Positions 1 to 12,121 of a stretch of DNA of 64,000 nt are shown one piece after another. Under the pieces are notes generated by a model that searched no databases, was not told where the DNA came from, and saw only the letters and a program-made list of their open reading frames with translations. Within the stretch, counting starts at the first letter, position 1, and every line of letters starts with the position of its first letter. Both the position numbers and the translations under genes were made by a program. The stretch comes from Elymus sibiricus (taxonomy: Eukaryota; Streptophyta; Magnoliopsida; Poales; Poaceae), in assembly GCA_039707655.1 (NCBI GenBank), contig CM077666.1, positions 302,090,166 through 302,154,165 on the forward strand, written 5' to 3'.

Positions 1-396
1 CCGCCACCACCCGCAAGCCCTCCCCGCCGCTATTTTTCCCTAGGAGGGGCCGTGGCCTTCGCCCCGATCTCACCATGGCCACCGTCCGCCGAGGCCGATC
101 GTGCGCTCACCTCTGACCTCCCCGGCATGCGAGAAGCTCTGGGATGGATGCAGCGCTCTTCCCCGAGCTCGCCGGTACCGGAAACGCCGGAAACGGTGGC
201 CGGAATCAGCCGGGCGAGCGCCGGCGCCGGCGACCTCTCTCGGCTCTGCGCGGGCACGTCGGGGGAAGAAGAAGAGAAGAAGGGAGGAGAGAGTGGGCGC
301 CCGTGGACCCCACCTGTCGGCGACCGAAAGGGGTGGCCCCACCCTGCCAGCGTGGATAAGTGGAAGCGTCCAGCCGCGGTTATGTTTTCCCCGTGG

Positions 397-424
397 GAAA
401 GCGTATTCTTGAAAATACGCTTTC
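397..424. other. Perfect 11-bp stem hairpin
   Basis: GAAAGCGTATT (397-407) is followed by a 6-base loop and its exact reverse complement AATACGCTTTC (414-424). It lies in the GC-rich left part of element X, upstream of the four stem-loops at 885-1136. Role unknown. Confidence 0.7.
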
Positions 425-884
425 ACTTATTCCGCCGGCGGCCGAAACGGTTAATTTGTGAACGTTCACTGGTTAAGGGCAAAAATGGACAGAATCTGTT
501 TGTTTGCTGCGTAACAAGTGAACGGCCACAACTTTTTAACCATAACTCCGATCGAGGTGATTCCAAAGCCCACTTCTTCGGTTCGTCGAGCTCGTTCCGA
601 TGCCATAACTTTCACCATGATCACACTTTCTGAAATGCCCATTTTGCCCCTGCCCTTATTCAGCCCCTCCGAGAGGGAATCGTTTCCGGCGAATTCCTCC
701 GCGAGGTGATCGCACTTCTTCCGGAGCATCCCTTCACCCCCAGGCAAGCCGACCATCTGATATATGCCCTAAAGCATTGCTCTGTGTTATTCTTGCGTGT
801 TTAAATTAATATGCTTATGCTTGTATGCATAGTGGTGAGTTGTATGTGACGCCAGTGAACCCTTGTTTGCCTTTCTTTGATGAC

Positions 885-1136
885 GGCACCACGCCTGTGT
901 TCTGAGCTGCTTCCGGCCGTCCGGGGTGGATGCCAACTTTATATTTCTCTTTTCAACAACTGGCCCGTGTTCTGAGCTGCTTTTCGGCCGTCTCGGGCAG
1001 CTGTTGAATTTCTCTCTGTAGCGGTGACCCTATGCTCTGAGCTGTTTCTCAGCCGTCTTAGGGAACCGCTACACTCTTTTTATCAACACCGTCTCATGCT
1101 CTGAGCTGCTTTTCAGCCGTCTTGAGTCGGGGTTGA
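885..1136 (+). repeat. Array of four stem-loops with conserved apex and covarying arms
   Basis: Four hairpins follow one another at about 885-934, 954-1006, 1018-1072 and 1083-1136. Each apex carries TCTGAGCTG (starting 901, 971, 1036, 1100; spacing 70, 65, 64) followed by a pyrimidine loop and a GCC GTC segment. Inside the apex GCTG pairs with CGGC (copies 1, 2) or CAGC (copies 3, 4) across a 4-5 base loop. The outer arms differ in sequence between copies but remain self-complementary: for example 1018-1025 GTAGCGGT pairs with 1065-1072 ACCGCTAC, and 1083-1087 TCAAC pairs with 1132-1136. This suggests a structured RNA in the LTR or leader of element X. Confidence 0.75.
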
Positions 1137-1668
1137 GTTATTCCAGTAACGTCCCAGATCTAAGTTGTAAAGACCGTTTTGGTGGCTACTGGTTTATTTG
1201 CCGGTTTCATACAAGGGTTCAGATGGTCGTAACTTACAGCTCGAGCTTGTAAAGTGATAACTTGCTATTTACGCTACCTGCTAATGCTCATTACATTGTT
1301 GCCCTAATGACTCGCCGTCATATTATATGAAGATAGGTTGTTATGTTTTCACAGTTGTTACAACATGCATTATTTTGACATGTGAAATTCATAGTAATTT
1401 ACTTTGATGAATAGTTACTGCCATGTTAAGTTGACCATGCTTAATACCCATACTGGTTAAATTTCTTGACAACACTGAACTTAGTGGTTGATCAAGAGCC
1501 ACCTACCCGGACTTTTCCGTGCAGCCACATTTGCCGGTATGGGACGGCCTTGACTTGGTCTGGCTTTGTGCTCTTTTATCGGTACCACCATACTTGGGAA
1601 GGTTATGCGTGCGCGCTACCCTGGCCCGGTAGGCGACGATAACCTTGTGAGCCCAGTTGAGTTATATG

Positions 1669-3408
1669 TGTTGGGGAACGGAGCATGAATTTCAAAAAAA
1701 TTCCTACGCTCACGCAAGATCTATCCATGGAGATGCATCGCTACGAGAGGGGAGAGTGTGTCTACGTACCCTCGTAGACCGTTTAGCGGAAGCGTCTCAC
1801 AACGCGGTTGATGTAGTCGAACAATCCTTCGAGCTCCACCGATCGAGTACCGAACGTATGGCACCTCCGAGTTCTACACACGTGCAGCTCGGTGACGTTC
1901 CTCGCCTTCTTGATCCAGCAAGATGTCGAGGTAGTTGATGAGTTTCGTCAGCACGACGGCGTGGCGACGGTGACGGTGAAGTGATTCCGGCAGGGCTTCG
2001 CCTAAGCTCTCCGAAAATATGACCGAGGTGGAAAACGGAGATCGGGGCACCGCACACGGCTATGGGACAATTGTGTGTTTTGGGGTGCCCCCTTGCCCCC
2101 GTATATAAAGGATGAGAGGGAGGAGGCCGCCCCCCTAGGGGTGCGCCAAGTGTGGGGAGTCCTACTAGGACTCCTTAGTCCTAGTAGAATTCCACCTCCC
2201 ATACGGAGTAGGAAAGGGGGAAGGGAGAGGGAAAGGAAAGAGGGGGCTGCGCCCCCTCCCCTAGTCCAATTCGGTTTGGGCAAGGGGGGGCGCACGCCTC
2301 CTCACGTGGCCTGCCTCTCCTTTTCCCGTATGGCCCAAAAAGGCCCATTACCTCTCCCGGTGAATTCCCGTAACTCCCCGGTACTCCGAAAAATACCCGA
2401 ATCACTCGGAACCTTTCCGACGTCCGAATATAGCCTTCCAATATATGAATCTTTACCTCTCGACCATTTCGAGACTCCTCGTCATGTCCGTGATCTCATC
2501 CGGGACTCCGAACAAACTTCGGTCACCAATCACATAACTCATATAATACTAAATCGTCATCGAACCTTAAGTGTGCGGACCCTACGGGTTCGGGAATGAT
2601 GTAGACATGACCGAGACAACTCTCCGATCAATAACCAATAGCGGGACCTGGATGCTCATATTGGTTCCTACACATTCCACGAAGATCTTTATCGGTGAAC
2701 CTCATATGTCAACATACGTTGTTCCCTTTGTCCGGTGGTATGTTACTTGCCCGAGATTCGATCGTCGGTATCCAATACCTAGTTCAATCTCGTTACCGGC
2801 AAGTCTCTTTACTCATTCCGTAATACATCATCTTGCAACTAACTCTTTAGTCACGGTGCTTGCAAGGCTTCTGTGATGCTGTACTACCGAGAGGGCCCAG
2901 AGATACCTCTCCGATAGTCGGAGTGACAAATCCCAATCTCGATCCATGCCAACTCAACAAACACTTTCGGAGATACCTGTAGTGCACCTTTATAATCACT
3001 CAGTAACGTTGTGACGTTTGATACACCCAAAGTATTCCTACGGTATCCCGGAGTTGCATGATCTCATGGTCAGAGGAACGTGTATTTGACATAGTGAAAG
3101 CAATAGCAATAAACTGAACGATCATTTGCTATGCTAACGGTTGGGTCATGTCCATCACATCATTCTCCTAATGATGTGATCCCGTTATCAAATGACAACT
3201 CATGTCCATGGTCAGGAAACCTTGACCATGTTTTGATCAACGAGCTAGTCTAGTAGAGGCATACTAGGGACATAGTATTTGTCTATTATCCACACATGTA
3301 TTTAGTTTCCGGTCAATACAATTCTAGCATGAATAATAAACTATTATCATGACCGGTGAAATATGATAATAACTAATTTATTATTGCCTCTAGGTCATAT
3401 TTCCAACA
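1669..3408 (-). mobile_element. Solo LTR, BARE1/Angela/WIS-type copia
   Basis: A 1740-bp LTR-like unit starts TGTTGGGGAACG and ends CATATTTCCAACA. It is flanked on both sides by the 5-bp duplication ATATG (1664-1668 and 3409-3413), so it is a complete insertion without internal domain. Its length and ends match the BARE1/Angela/WIS LTR read in reverse: on the minus strand it starts TGTTGGAAATATGACC and ends in CGTTCCCCAACA. A TATA-like TATATACGG lies on the minus strand near 2099-2107. A solo LTR arises by recombination between the two LTRs of a full element. Stretches such as 2075-2600 look open on the plus strand but are LTR sequence, not genes. Confidence 0.92.
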
Positions 3409-4357
3409 ATATGGATCCAGGTCCCCGTTTGGGACAATTTGTTTGGCCACGACGGTGGCAGGTGTCACGGGGTGACACAGGGGCCACCCAGAACATGACC
3501 CTGGGAGGGTATGATTGTCGGTGGTACGATAGAGGGGTCACGGGTCAGGCAGGTTTCGTTGGAGCACCACCGGTCCACCCAAATGGGATCACGAGGCCAG
3601 GTACTCCATGGTGTGGGTAAAGTGCGCAACCTCTCCAGAGTGTAAAACCTATTCGAATAGCCGCGTCCACGGTATTGGACAATCCGTTTAGGCCTCTCTA
3701 GGATGGTCAACCGTAACAATGATAATAATGATGGAAGAATTTGTCTTATGTTTGAAAGTGCTCAATGGATCTTGAGTATCTCGAGGGTTGTGAGACAACC
3801 CAGAGAGAATAAGTTGGTAATTGGCAACAGTAAGCATTTTAAGCACTTAAGATGATTAATGTTACTAGATGTTTAATATGGCTAGACATTCCTGCCATGA
3901 CATGATGATTAATCTTGCTAGGTAAGCATGTTATGCTATGATAGTTAATGTTCTTCTAATAACAAATGCATGCTTGAATGCCATGGATTGCATTGCTTGG
4001 TGTATATGTTGGTTTGGTTTGCTTGCGAGTACATTCAAAAGTACTCAGCAGCCTTTAATGTGGCCAGGTTCACCTAAGGATTCGACGCCCTCTAGCGAGG
4101 AGCCGGAGTGTTCGCGGGCTAGAAGAGTAACCCAGTCAGATCCATGTGGATTGGAGCCGCACCAAGACCATGTTGTCTTAGATAGAGCTTCTCTGCTGCC
4201 TTTCCCCTTGTAATATATCATGTAAGACTGATATATTTCATTAATAGAAATGTCTGTGTTCATGATACTTGTTGTAAAAGCGCATGCCAGAGTGATTTCC
4301 TGGGCTGGTATGTGCGGTGACCGTCTGACTACAGTGGTAATCAGGCGGGGCGCCACA

Positions 4358-5154
4358 CCATGGCTTGTGTTTGAATGGTTGAGGGGGAGTAAACTTTACC
4401 TTTCCGCTTGGGAACCGCCTATAATGTGTTTAGCATGGAAGATATTGAGAACTCTCGGTCGTGACATTGACAGGAAAGGCATGCCTCTCAAATTATATTC
4501 ATCTCTGTTTTAAGCAATGAGCTCTGGCACCTCTGCAAATCCATGCTTCCCTCTGCAAAGGGCCTATCCTTTACTTTATGTATTTACTTTTACGCAAGAG
4601 TCAATATTATTCTTTCTCATTTCAACCTCAATTATTCTCTAGTTGGCAAGCATCATGTGGTGGGGAAAGATCCAGACACATATGGCCAGTCAAATATATT
4701 TGATCATGAATTATTATTGTTGACAATTATCTCTATGACAAATAAGTTGGGAGGCGAAACATTAAGCCCCTATCTTTCTCTGTGTTCGATGGATGCCATT
4801 TGTTCTAAAAATATGCTTTGAGTACTAGCAATCATAGAAGACTATATGATAATTGAGTATGTGGAGCTCTTACTTAGACTTTGTTGAAATTAAGTTGAAT
4901 TGCAATTGTTTGGTGACTAAGAACATAGGTTGTTAAGTTTCAAGAGAATGCATTGTTTGAACCATAACATGTGAATTGATTGCTACTTTATCATGATGAG
5001 TTTTATGAGAAAGAGTTGTTGTTATGATGCTAGGAAAAGTGATTGAAATTATCATTGATCAAAATTAGGCACTATGCTAGCATTCACTCTTCATAAATTA
5101 TTTCTTTTATCATTTACCTACTCGAGGACGAGCAGGAATTAAGCTTGGGGATGC
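4358..5154 (+). mobile_element. Internal 3' tail of Sabrina-type gypsy element with polypurine tract
   Basis: Non-coding 3' region of a Sabrina/WHAM-type element. It is collinear with the reverse complement of 24837-25620 in the WHAM-type element of this window: both have GGGAACCGCCTAT, a CTAGCATGGAAGATATTG-like segment and GACAGGAAA.GCATGCCTCTC. It ends in the polypurine tract AGCTTGGGGATGC (5142-5154) directly before the LTR start. The part of this element left of 4358 is outside the window or displaced by element X. Confidence 0.8.
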
Positions 5155-6185
5155 TGATACGTCTCCAACGTATCTATAGTTTATGAAGTATTCATGCCAT
5201 GTTTATAACAATTCTATATGGTTTTGGTATGATTTGATTAGAACTTACCCGGACTGACGCTGTTTTCAGCAGAACTACCGTGGTGTTGTTTTTTGTGCAG
5301 AAATAAAAGTTCTCGGAATTGGACGAAACTTTTTGACGATTTTTTTGGACCAAAAGAGACCCCCGAAGCTTCGTGGAAGGATCAAAAGCCTCACGAGGTG
5401 CTCACAAGCCATCACGACGCGCCCTGGGGGGGTCACGCCGTGGTACCTCGTGGGCCCATCTTCGCGTGATTCCAACGCTGAAAAATCCTATAAATAGAGA
5501 AACCACCAGAAATAATCGTAGAACTTCGACTTCGCCGCCGCAAGCCTCTGTACCTTCGAAATACCATCTGGAGCCCTGTTTCGGCACCCTGTCAAAGGGG
5601 GGAATCATCACTGGAGGCCATCTTCATCATCCCGGTGGTCTCCATGACGAGGAGGGAGTAGTTCACCCTCGGGGCTGAGGGTATGTACTAGTAGCTATGT
5701 GTTTGATCTCTCTCTCTCTCGTGTTCTTGATTTGGCACGATCTTGATGTACCGTGAGCTTTGTTAATATAGTTGGATCATATGGTGTTTCTCCCTCTCTA
5801 TCTTGTTGTGATGAATTTGGTTTTTACCTTTGAGGTTTCACTATTATTGGATTGAATACTTTTATGGATTTGAGAACACTTTTTGTATGTCTTGCATATG
5901 AATACCCGTGGTGACAATGGGGTATTATATTGATTCACTTGATGTATGTTTTTGCACTCAACTCGCGGATTCCCGAGGTGACATTGGGGTAATCTATGCA
6001 TAACGCTTGATGCACGTTTTCGTCCTACTTTCTCTGGTAGAAATCTTGGGGCACTCTTTGAAGTTCTTTGTGTGGATTGAATATTATGAATCTGAAGTTG
6101 TTTGATGCATATCGAATAATCAACTCATGGATACTTGTGTTGACATTGGAGTATCTAGGTGACATTAGAGTTGGTTGATGCGTAT
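5155..6185 (+). mobile_element. Sabrina-type 3' LTR, left part
   Basis: LTR begins TGATACGTCTCCAACGTATC at 5155, directly after the polypurine tract. A TATA-like CCTATAAATAGAG lies at about 5488-5500, followed by the leader with the ATCATCACTGGAGGCCATC segment typical of this family. The LTR is broken at 6185 by E2, whose TSD CGTAT is at 6181-6185, and resumes at 17742. Joined length is about 1634 bp. Confidence 0.88.
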
Positions 6186-7108
6186 TGTCGGAAGTCGGGC
6201 TCCGGGGACCCAAAGGTTCGAACACTGGGGTGAGCTCGTTCGTACTGCTTCGTCCCTCCACTATAGCTAAACAATGGTGAAGCTACGGCAAGAGCGCGCT
6301 GGCAAGGGTTGGCCGGAGACATGGTGGTTTACCCAGGTTCGGCCACCTTGCGGTGTAAAACCCTACTCCTGCTTGGTTGAGATTGCTCTAGTGAGTACAA
6401 GCATACAAGGTGATGAAGGTGGAATCGGTCTCGGATCCTCTCAGGGTCCTCTCTACAGCGGCACCCTGCCCTCCTTTATACTTGCCTTGGTCCTCTTCCC
6501 CTGAAAACATTGGCAGGAAGGGTTGCCATACAACGGCAATTTTGAAGGGGGACAGGGGCGCAGTCTATCCTGACAAAAGATGGTCTTCGCCTGCAAAGCG
6601 CTTATCCATGATGCGCCGGTGGGCTCGGTGATGACCTCCGCCCTGCGCGTCCACCGTCTTGGTCTCCTTTCACCGATCGGTCAACCTTTGTGGGTTGCTT
6701 TGGGAAAGGGACTGCTGGCCTTGCTCCCTTAACACAAAAGGGGAAATCCTCTCTATCCGCGCCTGCTGGCGCGGCCTCTGATGCCGTTCGTCGCCGCGCA
6801 CGTCACCCACGTGATGGGCACGAGACCGCGTGACTGAGCCAAACGGGACTTGTCTTGCATGTCCTCAGGAGGGTGCCTCGGGAGGCAACCTCGGGAGGCC
6901 GCCTCACGAGATGGCCTCGCGAGGCCCTTGGTGAAGTGGCTGTCTTGCTCACCCGCTCCCTGAGGAGGGGTCCTGAGGAGGCCGGGGCCTCATGAGGGGT
7001 TTTGCTTGAGGCGCCCGCTGGTGGGCCACCTGTTGGGCCGCCGCCAAGCATTGCGCCCTGGGCCATGGGCAGACGGGCCTAGGTACCCTGGGTTCCATGG
7101 GCCCGACA
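6186..7108 (-). repeat. E2 3' LTR
   Basis: 923-bp LTR starting TGTCGGAAGTC and ending GCCCGACA on the plus strand. On the minus strand a TATAAAGG box is visible near 6475. It contains the box shared with E3 and E4 LTRs (6328-6378, reading ACCCAGGTTCGG...CTCCTGCTTG on this strand). The right part is rich in CCTCGCGAGG-type CpG palindromes. Confidence 0.9.
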
Positions 7109-7415
7109 GTATCCCCCGGGCCCGCGGCGCGCACGTTCCTGCCTTCGGGGGCGAAACAACGCGGGCCCTAACCGCCTGCGGGCCAAGCGCGACGCATGGC
7201 GGGCGATGTGATGGGGGACGCCCCCACTTCTCCCATGACGCCTTGGGAAACTGCACGCGCTGACATAAAGCCTACTCGCGCACGGTGCGAGGCCATCATT
7301 GCCTTCCTTTTGCACTGTCGTCTCACCGCTCCTTCCTCCTCGCGTACAGCTCCTCACGACCCCATGTCCGAGCTGCACCTCTTTCCCCGCTTCCACTCGT
7401 GACTCGCTGCGCTCG

Positions 7416-10400
7416 ATGGCGTCCACTGGCAAGAAGGGAAAGGCGGCGGCGCTGCAGTGCTCCACCATCGTCGATGGTGAGGGCCTGGACAAGGTGCTCC
7501 CGCTAGTGGCCGGTGAGCAGAATGAACGGCAAGCGACCAAGATCTGGCCGGGCTCGCACGCGCGGCGTGACCTGGGGGCGACTGCCAACCCCTTTTTTCT
7601 CCACAGCATTTATGCCGGGTTGGTGCCGCCATTCTCGGACTTCTTCTATGCCATCCTCTCCCATTACCGGATTCACGCCCTCCATCTTCAACCCAATTCC
7701 ATCTTCCTCCTAGCCATGTTCGCCTTTTACTGCGAGGCTTTCATGGGCGTGATGCCTTCGGTGGCGCTCTTCCGCCACTTCTTCAGCTTGCGGTTGACTG
7801 TGGCTAACCAGCGCTCCGGATGCATCTCGTTTCTCGCCGTCAAGGGGATGGAGCCCGGCATCATCAACCTGAAGGTTGCGAAGAAGGTGGAGGGCTACCG
7901 GCAGCTCTGGGTCTATATGGACACGCACCGGACTAGCCCGCACCTGATGATACCGACGGACCTGGCCGAGAAGAACCCCGGATGGGGGCACGAGAAGCTC
8001 ACCGACCCAAGGGTGGAGCCCGTCTTGGAGTGGATGGCCGCACACCGGGCCGCGAAGCTGTCAGGGGCAACGGTCATCAGGGAGTACTTGCGGCGGCGTA
8101 TAGCGCCGCTCCAACAGCACTCGCGCCCTGTGTGGGAGTTCACCGGCACGAGGGACTCCATGAGATTGAATCGCGGTAGCTTGGAGCAGGATGTGCTGGA
8201 CGGAGCCCTAGCGACCCTGCTTAGTAGCCCTGCAGTGGATCCGCCTGAGGAAGCGCTCCCGCTGTTTCGCTACGAGGACATGGCGGATCTGGTCGCGGAG
8301 ATGCCCCAATTTGACCAGTGGGGCCTCGTGCCAGAGGGCCATGTCGGGCTCCATCCCCTTGACGGCGAGAACCCCCTCATGGTGGCGCTGGACTCCGGAG
8401 ATAGCGACGGTGATGAGGACTCTGAGGAGGCCATGGAGGAGGACGCCGATCGGGCACCGCCGCTCACCCGCCGTCAACTCCTTTGCGACCTCGAAGACGA
8501 TGATGCCGACAGAGCACAGCCCACGGAAGAGGCGACCCTCAGCCGGGAGGCGATCGAGCCCCCAGCGGCAGAAGCCCATGAGGGAGCCGAGGCTCCCCAG
8601 GCCCTCGAGAAAGGTGACGACGCGGCCGGGTCCACTGCGGACCACTCCGGGGGCCCAGGGTGTGGAGCCGGGGCGACGCTTGAGGGTGGCGGCGGCGAGA
8701 CGCCTCTCGTGGAGAAAAAGAGGAAGTGGACCGCCAGCGACGAGTAACTCCCGTGTTTCTCTCAGCTTCCATGTTCATCCTGCCTGTCCGAGCCCAGGGC
8801 TAAGCCACCACTTGCGCAGGAGGTTCGCCAGTGACCAAAAGAAGAAGAAGAAGAGGACGACGACGATGAAGATGCCCCCCAGCCCAAAGGGGGTGCCGAG
8901 GCCCGCCGCGAGTGTCGGGGGGCATGGAGAAGCCGCCCGCCGTCCCGAAGCCGAAGTAGGGTGCACGGAGGTTGAGGAAGAGCGGGCCATCCCTCCGGAG
9001 CCGCGCACGGGCGTGGCTCCTGAGACCGAGAAGGGTGAGCCTTGGGCGGCCACCTCCGGAGGGGGTGGCGCGGGCCTCGCGGACCCTGCTGCGAGAGAAG
9101 ACGCGGCGATGGAAGAGGACGAGGTGCCCACTCCCCCGCCAGGTGCCTCCCTTAACGTGGAGGAGGACGACGCGGGGCGCGCCGGTGCGAGCTCTCAAGC
9201 TGCACCTGCGCACGAGGCTCCCATGACTGGCGCGGCGAGCCCCCGTGACGCGCCGCCGCAGTCGAACGCGGGGGAAACCCCAACGAGCCCCCCGCTCCTG
9301 CTGAACGACGTCGGGGCCTCCTCGTCTGTGGCAACGGAGAGCAGCGAGGGGCCAGGCCCAGACTGGCCCCTGGCACTCGTGAGCAACCGCCCCCTACTCC
9401 GGCACGGGGCCTTGCATGACGCCAAGGCCACGCTTGATCGGCTCGGGGCAGACTTCCAGGACGCGGAAGCGCGTCTCGCCGAGGAACGCCTGGGGCTCGC
9501 TGAAGGGTGGCACCGACTCAGTGTTGCCATCGAGATGGGCCAGCGACAGAATGAGGCTGCCCGTGCGAAGGGCGAGAAGGATGTCGCTGAGGCGAAGGAG
9601 GCCTGCGCGAGCGCTCTCCGGGAAGCCGAAGAGGTCGTCAAGCATCGTGAGGAGGCAGAGGCTCGCCTGAAGGAACTCCAGGATCAACACACCACGCAAG
9701 CACAGCAGCTCCAAGCGCGGGAGAGCGCCGCCATCACCCTTGAGGGGGAGCTTGCGACCCGCGAGGCGGACCTTGTGACTCACGGGGACTACCTCGCGAA
9801 GGTGGCGACTGAGCAGGTCACGGAGCGTGGGCGCCTGGAGACGCTGGGACACCAGGTGGCTGACGCTCAGGACGCCCACGCGAGGCATGTGGACGAAGCC
9901 AATGCCCAACTGAAGGCCAAGGAGAAGAAGGCCCAGGACAACGCCAATGCAAGGGCGGCGGCGAAACGCCAAGCGCTCATCGAGGAGCATGGCAAGGAGC
10001 TGAAGCGGCAGGAGGACCACTTCGAGGCGGAGCGCGAGGGTCTCCGACAGGAAATCGCCAGCCTTAAGGTGACGCTGCCTGAGTCGGAGGCCCGCCGAGA
10101 GACCGTGCTGAAGGCCCAGGCCGTCGCCGATGCCGAGCTGGCCTCACTTCGTCTCCAGGCAGGGGATGCCACCAGCACCCTCGAATAGGCCGTAGGCGGG
10201 GCGGACCAGGAGCGGGAGCGGCAGCTCGAATGCACCAGGATGCTCCACCTCCTCGAACTCTGAGCCCGCAACGCCCTGAGCTCCATCTGCAGGGAGAGGC
10301 TCGAAGCCCCCGGCGAACTCCACGACGCTGATTACGTCAATTTCCTCACCAAGTTGGTGGAGCAGCTCGAGGATGGGGCCAAGAAGGCGGACGGCATCTT

Positions 10401-10605
10401 GGAGGAAGAGTGCCGCGACCACTTCTTTCAGGCGGCGACTCGCGTCTTCAGCCACCTCCTTCACGCCGACCCCAACTTTGATCTTGACAAGGTGATAGCC
10501 CCCGTCCTCGAGGAGCTCTGTGATGGCCTCGCAAAGGCAGTGGAAGGCCATGTGGGTGCACTGCTTGGGAAGTTCTCTTGTGGCAGCTGCGAGAAATCCG
10601 ACTGA
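7416..10605 (+). pseudogene. E2 antisense gene: 'putative gypsy-type transposon' ORF with coiled coil
   Basis: Lies opposite to the sense of E2, between pol and the 3' LTR. Start chosen at 7416 (MASTGKKGKAAAL), where the charged start resembles the E3 copy. Exon 1 (7416-8743) encodes a conserved domain (LYxxxFxxHALHLQPNSIFLLAMFAFYC-like pattern), which I recognise as the plant putative gypsy-type transposon family (Pfam Transposase_28-like), then an acidic stretch. A 76-bp intron (8744-8819, GTAACT...GCAG) keeps the frame into exon 2, which has a KKKKK stretch, an acidic low-complexity part and a long coiled coil (about 9400-10190). In-frame TAG at 10186 and TGA near 10261 break it, then a helical C-terminus runs to a stop at 10603-10605. 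Function unknown. Confidence 0.7.
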
Positions 10606-12121
10606 GGCGGGGACAGCCATGATGGCGGCATCGACAGCGGCGGCGACAACGAGGATGGCGCGACTTCTTAGGATCCCCCCTCCTCTATTATCCTGCACTG
10701 GACAGATGTGGCCCCGTGGTGGCTTAAAGACAATGCTTTTGTGGTTAAGTATCTTATGATTTGCTGTGATGTATGATTATGCCCTCGCGAAGCTTTCTCT
10801 TGAGGCTTGTTTCCCTTTTTGCTTGCCTTGTGTGCTCTACGTCGTCAGGGCCCAGCCCTCGGGCGGGCTACAGCCGTCACTGGTATGTCAGGTCACGATG
10901 CCCGGACAAGGCCAGGAGGTGAGGGCACCGGGAGCTAGTCAAGGCTCCCGAGGCGCGATGCTCAGGGAGCCCCCCTTTGTCATGCAAGCGGCTCACGGAG
11001 GGAGAAACGCCAGCGCTCGATGAGGCTGTTAGAAAGGGAAGCTTGAGAGGTGGCGAGGGGGGCTCGCGAGGTAGTAGACTTAGCTCTTGTGGTGGGTAGC
11101 GTTGGGTGAGCCGCGGATTGCGAGGCGAGCACGGCTCACGAGGCATGCCTGACGAGGCTTGACCCACGCGATCTCCTGCCGAGATGGCCGTCGTAAGTTG
11201 GCTCCCGAGGCAGGGCCTGCGAAGCTTCCTGAGACCCGAAGGGGCGCCTTGTCGTTGAGCCGCCTCGTGAGGCGTCCTCGCGAGGCCTTCCAGGTGACAT
11301 GTACCTACGATAATCTGCACGCTGCGATAACCTGCACGTCGAAAGTCTCACAACAGGGGAGCAGCGCGCGCTCGCCGGCTCGCTCATGGGCGTTACGTGA
11401 GGAGATAAGACACCAAGGACCTTCGTGGGGTGGCGTGCACGGGAACAGGCCCGCGAGCCAGAGCCCGGTAGCTTGGATTTTTCAGCGCTGCTGGGACTGA
11501 CCCGAGCACAGACACCATGTCCCGTCAAGCGAGGGCGTAAGACACCAGGGACCTTGGTGGGGTGGCGTGCACGGGAGCAGGCCCGCGAGCCAGAGCCTGG
11601 TTGCTTGGGTTTTTCAGTGCTGCTGGGACTGACCCGAGCACAGACACCGTGTCCAGCCCCCGCTCGCGTGAGGCTCATGAGGGAGGCCGTGAGTGCGCAC
11701 GGCTCGCGAGGCAAAGGTACACCATGCATTGAAACTGAAGCTTTACTGATGCAGATAATGTATTCCATTACACAACCAAAAGGAGGTGTGGCTGCCGTGT
11801 CCGGCACGGGTTAGCTTGAGGTTGGTGCGGCCCGTGAGGTGCCCTCAGTTACACACCCAAAAGAGAAAGACGACTGCCGTGTCTGGCACGGGTCAGCTTG
11901 AGGTTGGTGCAGCCCGTGGGGCGCCCTCAAGTGATTGTTCCACCAGCGCGGAGCATGGGGCTTCCACTAGGCGTGGGCATGATTGCGGCTCGATCGTTCC
12001 GCCAGTGCGGAGCATGGGGCTTCCACTTGGGCATAGGCGGAAGCTCTTGCGTGCCCGTCAGGCGAGCGCATTGAGAGTCTCCGAGGCGTGTACAACCCCA
12101 TTTCGTTCGTACGCGTGAGGG
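10606..12121. repeat. E2 non-coding region with tandem duplications
   Basis: GC-rich, without a supportable gene. A unit of about 132 bp is duplicated in tandem (11407-11538 and 11539-11670, both with GGGGTGGCGTGCACGGGA and CTGGGACTGACCCGAGCACA). A second pair is at about 11791-11849 and 11871-11930 (CCGTGTC.GGCACGGGT). A third is at about 11932-11990 and 11991-12045 (GCGGAGCATGGGGCTTCCAC). Palindromic CTCGCGAGG and related CTCACGAGG motifs recur. Confidence 0.75.

Larger units (their letters stand above)
1..4357. mobile_element. Gypsy-like LTR sequence 'X' (partial, left end outside window)
   Basis: This stretch has no coding potential. It ends at 4357 in GGGGCGCCACA, an LTR-like CA end that abuts Sabrina-type internal sequence at 4358, so X appears to have inserted into that element. 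It is interrupted by a solo LTR at 1669-3408. 1-360 is GC-rich leader-like sequence, 361-880 holds a short hairpin and mixed sequence, 885-1136 is a stem-loop array, 1137-1663 and 3414-4357 are AT-richer LTR-like DNA with nothing else recognisable. The family is not settled; I think of a Triticeae gypsy LTR such as Fatima but cannot confirm it. The whole may be one very long LTR or LTR plus leader. Confidence 0.6.

Noticed and set aside
52..633. Long open frames on both strands in the GC-rich left end
   Set aside because: Low-complexity, no domain, overlapping frames on both strands; it is part of LTR-type sequence.
885..1136. Stem-loop array as hammerhead ribozymes
   Set aside because: The hammerhead core CUGANGA and GAAA are absent; CTGAGCTG does not fit.
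2075..2599. 174-codon open frame inside the BARE/Angela solo LTR
   Set aside because: It lies wholly in LTR sequence, antisense to it, with no protein similarity recognised.
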